Assembly: GCA_002471015.1 (NCBI GenBank)
Contig: DKPB01000089.1
Coordinates: 21,944-29,894, forward strand
Origin: Stenotrophomonas sp. UBA7346
GTDB lineage: Bacteria > Pseudomonadota > Gammaproteobacteria > Xanthomonadales > Xanthomonadaceae
Direction: 5' to 3'
Length of the DNA stretch: 7,951 nucleotides
Below are positions 1 to 4,534 of the stretch, in pieces (within the stretch, counting starts at the first letter, position 1; the number at the start of each line of letters is the position of its first letter). Both the position numbers and the translations under genes were made by a program. Below the pieces are notes generated by a model, which did not search any database, was not told where the DNA came from, and worked only from the letters and a program-made list of their open reading frames with translations.

Positions 1-9
1 CGATTGGGA

Positions 10-63
10 GGTGAGGGCAAAAGCACCCTCACCCCTACCCCTCTCCCGCAGGCGGGAGAGGGG
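10..63. repeat. Double-hairpin GC-rich palindromic repeat, copy 1
   Basis: Two adjacent inverted repeats form one unit. The first is GGTGAGGG (10-17) pairing with CCCTCACC (26-33). The second is CCCCTCTCCCGC (38-49) pairing perfectly over 12 bp with 52-63 around a 2-nt centre. The same architecture recurs at 118-171 in the same orientation. From memory, similar CCCTCACCCC...CTCTCCCGC palindromes are scattered in intergenic DNA of xanthomonads and other GC-rich proteobacteria. No transposase or coding potential is visible. It lies beyond the pnp terminator, so it is probably outside the operon transcript. Confidence 0.75.
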
Positions 64-117
64 AAAGCGGGGCCGACGGCTGTCGGGAGGGGAACGTGCG
101 TTGACGCGGCTGGGACT

Positions 118-171
118 TGAGGGCAAAGGCGCCCTCACCCCTCCCCCTCTCCCGCTTGCGGGAGAGGGGGA
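118..171. repeat. Double-hairpin GC-rich palindromic repeat, copy 2
   Basis: Second copy of the unit at 10-63, in direct orientation and offset by about 107 bp. TGAGGGC (118-124) pairs with GCCCTCA (131-137). A longer perfect palindrome then runs from 142 to 171, with 14-bp arms and a TT centre. Differences from copy 1 (CAGG versus CTTG at the apex, GCA versus GCG in the first loop) leave the arms paired. The 54 bp between the copies hold only a small CCGAC/GTCGG hairpin (73-86) and no gene that I can see. Confidence 0.75.
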
Positions 172-206
172 AGCTTGGCGCAGGGGCTTTGCCTGCCTTT
201 TCACGC

Positions 207-241
207 GCAAAAGAAAAGCGGGCACAAGGCCCGCTTTTCTT
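207..241 (-). terminator. Intrinsic terminator after pnp
   Basis: A perfect 13-bp stem (211-223 with 229-241) encloses a 5-nt loop. Read on the minus strand, the GC-rich core GCGGGC...GCCCGC is followed by the U-rich run TTTTCTTTT. It starts 23 nt after the pnp stop codon and is the natural end of the operon transcript. The plus-strand 3' arm is also T-rich (CTTTTCTTCT), so it could work in both directions. Confidence 0.9.
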
Positions 242-264
242 CTCAGCGATACAACACCGCAGCC

Positions 265-2373
265 TTATTCGGCCGGGGTGCCCTCGCCTTCTTCCACGGC
301 CTTCATCGACAGGCGGATACGGCCCTGCTTGTCGACTTCCAGCACCTTGACCTTGACCACATCACCTTCCTTCAGCACGTCGCCAACCTTCTCGACGCGG
401 TCGCTGGAGATCTGCGACACGTGGACCAGACCGTCCTTGCCCGGCAGGATCGTGACGAACGCACCGAAGTCCATGATCTTGGCGACCTTGCCTTCGTAGA
501 TGCGGCCCGGCTCGACGTCCGAGGTGATCTGCTCGATGCGGGCCTTGGCGGCCTGGGCAGCGGCATTGTTCACCGAGGCGATGGTGATGGTGCCATCGTC
601 CTGGATGTCGATCTGGGTGCCGGTTTCCTTGGTGATGGCCTGGATGGTCGAGCCACCCTTGCCGATCACTTCGCGGATCTTGTCCGGGTGGATCTTGATG
701 GTCAGCAGGCGCGGCGCGTAGTCCGACAGTTCGGCGCGCGGGGTGGTCAGGCCGTGGGCCATTTCACCCAGGATGTGCAGACGGCCAGCCTTGGCCTGCT
801 GCAGTGCCTGCTTCATGATCTCTTCGGTGATGCCTTCGATCTTGATATCCATCTGCAGGGCGGAGATGCCCTCGGCGGTACCGGCGACCTTGAAGTCCAT
901 GTCGCCCAGGTGATCTTCGTCACCCAGGATGTCGGACAGGACGACGAAACGCTCGCCTTCCTTGACCAGGCCCATGGCGATACCGGCAACCGGCGACTTG
1001 ACCGGCACGCCGGCGTCCATCAGGGCCAGCGAGGAGCCGCAGACCGAAGCCATCGACGAGGAACCGTTGGATTCGGTGATTTCCGACACAACGCGGATGG
1101 TGTACGGGAAGGCTTCCAGCGACGGCATTACAGCCAGCACGCCGCGCTTGGCCAGACGGCCGTGGCCGATTTCACGGCGCTTCGGCGCACCGAAACGACC
1201 GCACTCACCGACCGAGTAGGGCGGGAAGTTGTAATGGAACAGGAAGTTTTCCTTGTACTCGCCAGCAACGGCGTCGATGATCTGGCCGTCACGTGCGGTG
1301 CCCAGCGTGATGGTCACGATGGCCTGGGTTTCGCCGCGGGTGAACAGGGCCGAACCGTGGGTACGCGGCAGCACGCTGGTCTTCACTGCGATCGGGCGGA
1401 CAGTGTCCAGCGCACGGCCATCGATGCGGACCTTGGTGTCCAGCACCGCGTTACGCATGGTGCTGTATTCCAGCTCGCCGAATTCCTTCGACAGCTCGGC
1501 CGGGTTCCAGCCTTCAGCGGCAACGCGGCCAGCCAGGGTTTCGGTGACATCCTTCTTGATCGCCGAGATGGCGTCGCGACGCTGCAGCTTGTCACGCACC
1601 TGGAAGGCTTCGCCCAGCTTGCCGCCGACGGCTTCCTGCAGTGCGCTGATCAGCGCGGTGTTCTTGGCCGGTGCAACCCAGTCGCTCGGCTTGGTGCCGG
1701 CTTCAACGGTCAGTTCGTTGATGGCGTTGATGACCTTCTGCATTTCGCGGTGGCCAAAGGTCACGGCGCCCAGCATCACGTCTTCAGACAGCAGCGCGGC
1801 TTCGGATTCCACCATCAGCACGGCATTGGCGGTACCAGCAACCACCAGCTCCAGCTGCGATTCCTTCAGCTCCGACACGGTCGGGTTGAGGATGTACTCG
1901 CCGTCCTTGTAACCGACCTTGGCAGCGCCGATCGGGCCCTTGAACGGGGTGCCGGCCAGCGACAGTGCAGCGGAGGCACCGATCAGCGCGGCGATATCGC
2001 CGTCCACTTCCGGGTTCAGCGACATCACCGTGGCGATGATCTGCACTTCGTTCTTGTAGTCTTCCGGGAACAGCGGACGGATCGGGCGATCGATCAGACG
2101 GGAGATCAGCGTCTCCTTCTCGGTCGCGCGGCCTTCACGCTTGAAGAAGCCACCCGGGATACGGCCACCGGCGTAGAACTTTTCCTGGTAATCGACGGTC
2201 AGCGGGAAGAAGTCCTGGCCTTCGCGCGCGCTCTTGGCGGCGACGGCAGTGACCAGCAACACGGTGTCGTCCATCTTGACGATGACTGCGCCGCCGGCCT
2301 GACGGGCGATCTCGCCGGTCTCAAGCGTGACGGTGTGTTTGCCGTACTGGAAGGTTTTGGTGATTTTTGCCAC
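265..2373 (-). CDS. pnp: Polyribonucleotide nucleotidyltransferase (PNPase)
   Basis: PNPase is a trimeric, phosphorolytic 3'-to-5' exoribonuclease that releases nucleoside diphosphates. It is a core enzyme of mRNA decay and often a degradosome partner. The 702-residue product has the full family layout: a first RNase PH domain (about 1-140), a helical linker, a second catalytic RNase PH domain (about 310-540) with PKRREIGHGRLAKRG and the aspartate cluster SDILGDEDHLGDMD (480-493), a KH domain with IGKGG (570-574), and a C-terminal S1 domain (623-691, GRIYEGKV and DFGAFV). I chose the GTG at 2371-2373 because AAGGA lies 6 nt upstream and family members begin MAKITKTF. The frame stays open further up to a TTG at 2415, but that extension falls in leader structure. 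No lesion is seen. It is the last gene of the operon, with terminators on both sides. Confidence 0.98.
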   Translation of the reverse strand: MAKITKTFQYGKHTVTLETGEIARQAGGAVIVKMDDTVLLVTAVAAKSAREGQDFFPLTVDYQEKFYAGGRIPGGFFKREGRATEKETLISRLIDRPIRPLFPEDYKNEVQIIATVMSLNPEVDGDIAALIGASAALSLAGTPFKGPIGAAKVGYKDGEYILNPTVSELKESQLELVVAGTANAVLMVESEAALLSEDVMLGAVTFGHREMQKVINAINELTVEAGTKPSDWVAPAKNTALISALQEAVGGKLGEAFQVRDKLQRRDAISAIKKDVTETLAGRVAAEGWNPAELSKEFGELEYSTMRNAVLDTKVRIDGRALDTVRPIAVKTSVLPRTHGSALFTRGETQAIVTITLGTARDGQIIDAVAGEYKENFLFHYNFPPYSVGECGRFGAPKRREIGHGRLAKRGVLAVMPSLEAFPYTIRVVSEITESNGSSSMASVCGSSLALMDAGVPVKSPVAGIAMGLVKEGERFVVLSDILGDEDHLGDMDFKVAGTAEGISALQMDIKIEGITEEIMKQALQQAKAGRLHILGEMAHGLTTPRAELSDYAPRLLTIKIHPDKIREVIGKGGSTIQAITKETGTQIDIQDDGTITIASVNNAAAQAAKARIEQITSDVEPGRIYEGKVAKIMDFGAFVTILPGKDGLVHVSQISSDRVEKVGDVLKEGDVVKVKVLEVDKQGRIRLSMKAVEEGEGTPAE

Positions 2374-2379
2374 GGGGGA

Positions 2380-2384
2380 TCCTT
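2380..2384 (-). promoter_or_regulatory. Ribosome binding site of pnp
   Basis: AAGGA sits 6 nt before the GTG at 2373. It fixes the start of PNPase at the non-ATG codon and argues against the upstream in-frame TTG. Confidence 0.8.
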
Positions 2385-2410
2385 GAATTGCTTTCTTCGA
2401 TTGGACCGTT

Positions 2411-2451
2411 GCCAACCCATGCCGGCAATGGTTGGCCGGGCGGTTCCGGCC
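2411..2451 (-). promoter_or_regulatory. Candidate pnp leader with two competing hairpins
   Basis: In the leader between the rpsO terminator and the pnp start, GGCCGG (2451-2446) can pair with CCGGCC (2439-2434). GCCAACC (2436-2430) can pair with GGTTGGC (2417-2411). The two stems share 2434-2436, so they cannot both form completely. In E. coli a pnp leader stem is cut by RNase III and PNPase then represses its own mRNA. An analogous role here is inference from position only. I saw no convincing sigma70 promoter in this leader. Confidence 0.4.
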
Positions 2452-2474
2452 GATCTACTACGATTTTGAAGCTC

Positions 2475-2509
2475 TAAAAACAAAACCGCGGCGCATCGCT
2501 GCGCCGCGG
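2475..2509 (-). terminator. Intrinsic terminator between rpsO and pnp
   Basis: A perfect 10-bp stem (2500-2509 with 2486-2495), all GC pairs except one, closes a GCGA loop on the RNA strand, a GNRA tetraloop. It is followed by TTTTGTTTTTAG. It begins 11 nt after the rpsO stop. E. coli has a terminator in the same place, with partial readthrough into pnp; similar partial termination here is inferred. Confidence 0.92.
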
Positions 2510-2520
2510 CGGGAAATCGA

Positions 2521-2781
2521 TTAGCGGCGCAGGCCGAGCTTTTCGATCAGCGCTTTGTAGCGCGCAACGTCCTTCTTCTTCAGGTAGTCGAGCAGGCTAC
2601 GACGGCGGTTGACCATCTGCAGCAGACCACGACGGCTGTGGTGGTCCTTCTTGTGTTCCTTGAAGTGGCCGGTCAGCAGTTCAATGCGAGCGGTCAGCAG
2701 GGCAACCTGGACTTCCGGGGAACCGGTGTCGGCAGCGCCGCGCTTGTTTTCTTCAATGACTTTCTGGGTGTCGATCGACAT
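2521..2781 (-). CDS. rpsO: 30S ribosomal protein S15
   Basis: S15 is a primary binding protein of the 30S subunit. It binds the three-way junction of the 16S rRNA central domain and takes part in an intersubunit bridge. The 86-residue product (E. coli has 89) is colinear with the family: DTGSPEVQVALLTARI (18-33), the RNA-contacting HKKDHHSRRGLL segment (43-54), and the C-terminal DYLKKKDVARY and LIEKLGLRR. The ATG at 2779-2781 is preceded by GAAGAG with a 7-nt spacer. The frame is open further upstream, but that part crosses the promoter and leader and resembles nothing. The gene has its own promoter upstream and its own terminator 11 nt downstream. Confidence 0.98.
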   Translation of the reverse strand: MSIDTQKVIEENKRGAADTGSPEVQVALLTARIELLTGHFKEHKKDHHSRRGLLQMVNRRRSLLDYLKKKDVARYKALIEKLGLRR

Positions 2782-2889
2782 GATTTTTCTCTTCAGATGC
2801 GGGGCCCGCAGAAACGCCTCATTGACGTACCGCGCAGCTCGCCGATTAATAGGCTGCCCACCGGGGCGGACAGTTGCCCTTTCGAGGGC
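2782..2889 (-). promoter_or_regulatory. Structured 5' leader of rpsO, candidate S15 autoregulatory element
   Basis: From the predicted transcription start the leader is about 108 nt. It contains three simple stems. GCCCT/AGGGC closes a CGAA loop (2889-2876). CTGTCC/GGGCAG includes one G-U pair (2873-2854). TGCGG/CCGCA (2810-2798) ends 3 nt before the GAAGAG ribosome binding site (2794-2789). S15 represses its own mRNA through leader structures that differ among bacterial groups. The stem next to the ribosome binding site fits such control, but no known S15 leader fold was recognised here. Confidence 0.45.
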
Positions 2890-2895
2890 CGCAAA

Positions 2896-2924
2896 ATTGT
2901 AACGGTCACAACCATCCGGGACAA
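2896..2924 (-). promoter_or_regulatory. Sigma70-type promoter for rpsO
   Basis: On the minus strand a -35 box TTGTCC (2924-2919, 4 of 6 consensus) and a -10 box TACAAT (2901-2896, 5 of 6) are separated by exactly 17 bp. Initiation is expected near G2890-G2889. It lies just after the truB stop, the same arrangement as the internal rpsO promoter of E. coli. Confidence 0.75.
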
Positions 2925-2964
2925 GGCGGGCGTACTCCCAAAGGTACGGCTCCACCCTGCCTGT

Positions 2965-3876
2965 TCAGAGATTGAAGCGGCGCTGGGGGCCCAAGCGCCC
3001 GCCTTCCTCCACCTGGCCCAGGCCCAGCGGCTGGCCGCCGTCACCGTGTACCACCACCAGCCCAACCGGCCAGGCCGGATTGCGCAGCCGTTGCCCGAGG
3101 CAGAAGCGGACCGCCTGCGCTGCGTCCAGGTCCACCCGTGCGAACTGGCTCAAGCCCTGCTCGATCGGCAGCAACCAGCCCATCAGGGCCGCCTCATCGC
3201 CGGATTCGGCCACCGCACGCAGTTCATCCAGACCGATCATCTTCGGCGCCATGAACGGCTCCACCCACAGCCGCCGCAGCGCGGTGATATGGGCGCCGCA
3301 GCCCAGCATCTCGCCCAGGTCGCGGGCGATGCTGCGGATATAGGTGCCCGAGCCACAGGTAACGCGCAGCGACAGGCGCTCGCCTTCACGCGCCAGCACC
3401 TGGATGGATTGCACCTGCACCTCGCGCTCCGGCGCCTCGATGGCCTCGCCACGACGGGCCTTGGCATAAAGCGGCTCGCCGCCCTGCTTCAAGGCCGAAT
3501 AGATCGGCGCGCGCTGACGGATGCTGCCGGTCAAGCTGGCCAGGGCGGCCTGCAGCTCGACATCAGTGAATGCGGGCACCGGCCGCTCGCGCAACACCAC
3601 GCCATCGGCGTCATCGGTATCGGTGGTCGCACCCAGCCGCACCTCGGCGTCATAGGCCTTGGCCGAGCCCAGCAGCAGGCCGGCAATCTTGGTGGCCTCG
3701 CCAAAGCACAGCGGCAGCAGGCCGGTAGCCAGCGGATCCAGGCTGCCGGTATGACCGCCCTTCTCGGCACGGAACAGGCGACGTGCGACCTGCAAGGCCG
3801 TGTTGGAGCTCATGCCAGCCGGCTTGTCGAGCAGAACGATGCCGTCCAGACGGCGGAATTGGATTCGGGGGCGCAT
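2965..3876 (-). CDS. truB: tRNA pseudouridine(55) synthase
   Basis: TruB isomerises U55 in the T-loop of tRNAs to pseudouridine and also acts as a tRNA folding chaperone. The 303-residue product (E. coli has 314) starts with RLDGIVLLDKPAGMSSN. It then has the catalytic motif HTGSLDPLATGLLP, with the nucleophilic Asp at residue 47, followed by PIYSALK and LYAKARRG (125-142), CGSGTYIRSIARDLG (174-188), GCGAHITALRRL (192-203) and a short PUA-like C-terminus. I chose the ATG at 3874-3876 because homology begins right after it. The in-frame extension upstream runs antiparallel-free through the gap and back over the end of rbfA, and is low in similarity to anything. No clear Shine-Dalgarno is seen: the preceding bases are CCTGGTGTTGC. 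The gene is 112 nt from rbfA. Confidence 0.97.
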   Translation of the reverse strand: MRPRIQFRRLDGIVLLDKPAGMSSNTALQVARRLFRAEKGGHTGSLDPLATGLLPLCFGEATKIAGLLLGSAKAYDAEVRLGATTDTDDADGVVLRERPVPAFTDVELQAALASLTGSIRQRAPIYSALKQGGEPLYAKARRGEAIEAPEREVQVQSIQVLAREGERLSLRVTCGSGTYIRSIARDLGEMLGCGAHITALRRLWVEPFMAPKMIGLDELRAVAESGDEAALMGWLLPIEQGLSQFARVDLDAAQAVRFCLGQRLRNPAWPVGLVVVHGDGGQPLGLGQVEEGGRLGPQRRFNL

Positions 3877-3964
3877 GCAACACCAGGGACAGGCCGGCGC
3901 GCCATCGGCGCCAGGCAAAAACGGGAAAGCCCGGCCGCGCCGCCATGCGCTGGCCAGACATGAC

Positions 3965-3984
3965 AACAGCCCTTGCGGGCTGCT
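3965..3984 (-). other. GNRA-loop hairpin between rbfA and truB
   Basis: On the RNA strand AGCAGCCC pairs with GGGCTGTT (8 bp, one G-U) around a GCAA tetraloop. It begins 4 nt after the rbfA stop codon. Only TTGTCATG follows, so there is no real U-tract and it is unlikely to terminate strongly. It could protect a 3' end or pause transcription; this is inference. Confidence 0.5.
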
Positions 3985-3988
3985 GCGG

Positions 3989-4366
3989 TCACTCTTCGTC
4001 AGCTTCGGCCTTGGGCGCCTGCGCCTCGGGCAGGTCGCGCAGCAACTTGTCGATGCGCTCACCGCGGTCCACCGAGTCGTCGTAGTGGAAATGCAGCTCC
4101 GGCACGTGCCGCAGCTTCATCGCCCGCGCCAGCGACATGCGCAGCTCCACAGCCAGTTCGCGCAGGCCCTTCACCGCTTCGGCCGAACGCTCCGGCATCA
4201 AGGCGGTAACAAATACCTTGGCATGGGCCATGTCACGGGTCACTTCCACGTCCGACACGCTGACCGAGGGCAGCCCGTATTCGCGCACGGCGGCATGCAC
4301 CAGCGTGCCCAGATCACGACGGATCTGCGCGGAAACACGGTCGGTACGATGGAAAGTCTTAGGCAT
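3989..4366 (-). CDS. rbfA: 30S ribosome-binding factor A
   Basis: RbfA is a small KH-type protein that binds the maturing 30S subunit near the 5' end of 16S rRNA. It supports late processing and cold adaptation. The 125-residue product shows the family pattern: RTDRVSAQIRRDLGTLV at the N-terminus, VSDVEVTRDMAHAKVFVT (37-54), and the signature KLRHVPELHFHYDDS (84-98), ending in an acidic tail. Start at ATG 4364-4366. No Shine-Dalgarno is visible upstream (the bases before it are ATACTTGCCTG), and a promoter-like pair sits just upstream. It is separated from infB by 168 bp, so tight translational coupling is unlikely. Confidence 0.97.
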   Translation of the reverse strand: MPKTFHRTDRVSAQIRRDLGTLVHAAVREYGLPSVSVSDVEVTRDMAHAKVFVTALMPERSAEAVKGLRELAVELRMSLARAMKLRHVPELHFHYDDSVDRGERIDKLLRDLPEAQAPKAEADEE

Positions 4367-4372
4367 CAGGCA

Positions 4373-4400
4373 AGTATCAGCAATAAAAAGTGAATTTCAA
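4373..4400 (-). promoter_or_regulatory. Candidate promoter for a leaderless rbfA transcript
   Basis: TTGAAA (4400-4395, 5 of 6 to the -35 consensus) and GATACT (4378-4373, 4 of 6 to the -10 consensus) are spaced by 16 bp. The A of the rbfA ATG is the seventh base after the -10 box, so initiation could fall on the start codon. This would fit the missing Shine-Dalgarno. The local AT-rich stretch stands out in GC-rich DNA, but chance is possible. Confidence 0.35.
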
Positions 4401-4501
4401 TCAAACCGGAGGGGCGCACCCGCTGCAGCCGCATTCACGGCCACAGCAGCTGATTCCCAACCCCGGCCGGCAGGGGATCCGTTCGCGGGACCCGCTTCAA
4501 C

Positions 4502-4529
4502 GAATCCCGATTCCCGACTCCCCAATCCC
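4502..4529 (-). repeat. Four tandem G-rich heptamers after infB
   Basis: On the minus strand four contiguous 7-nt units read GGGATTG, GGGAGTC, GGGAATC and GGGATTC, starting 5 nt after the infB stop. A single related piece, GGGAATC, recurs at 4458-4452. Such GGGAATC-type arrays are, from memory, common in xanthomonad intergenic DNA. The four GGG runs with 4-nt spacers meet the simple pattern for a G-quadruplex in the mRNA. The rest of the 168-bp gap has only small stems such as GCGG/CCGC and CCCC/GGGG. Confidence 0.7.
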
Positions 4530-4534
4530 AGCCG

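Noticed and set aside
1..264. CRISPR array or SMAG-type element formed by the repeat pair
   Set aside because: Only two copies with a 54-bp intervening stretch, each an imperfect double palindrome, which is not a CRISPR layout. The sequence does not match the SMAG stem as I remember it.
11..499. Short plus-strand open frames across the palindromic repeats
   Set aside because: They translate the repeat arms and the antisense of pnp, giving Arg/Pro/Leu-rich low-complexity peptides with no ribosome binding site.
2371..2415. Longer N-terminus for PNPase from the TTG at 2415
   Set aside because: No ribosome binding site suits it, the extra 14 residues are not typical of PNPase, and the GTG at 2373 has AAGGA at 6 nt.
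175..2469. A 764-codon open frame on the plus strand opposite pnp
   Set aside because: It is the antisense shadow of pnp, kept open by GC-rich third codon positions. The composition is odd, rich in Asp, His, Gly and Gln, with no recognisable domain, and it crosses the pnp terminator.
3900..3930. Small stem CGGG-CTTT-CCCG followed by TTTTT on the minus strand before truB
   Set aside because: A 4-bp stem is too short for a functional intrinsic terminator and it sits between genes expected to be co-transcribed.
2638..3963. A 441-codon open frame on the plus strand opposite rpsO and truB
   Set aside because: Same cause: it overlaps two certain genes and their promoter region and shows no domain.
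3877..4062. Longer N-terminus for TruB overlapping the end of rbfA
   Set aside because: The 62 extra residues are Arg/Pro/Cys-rich and outside the conserved TruB family; homology starts right after the ATG at 3876.
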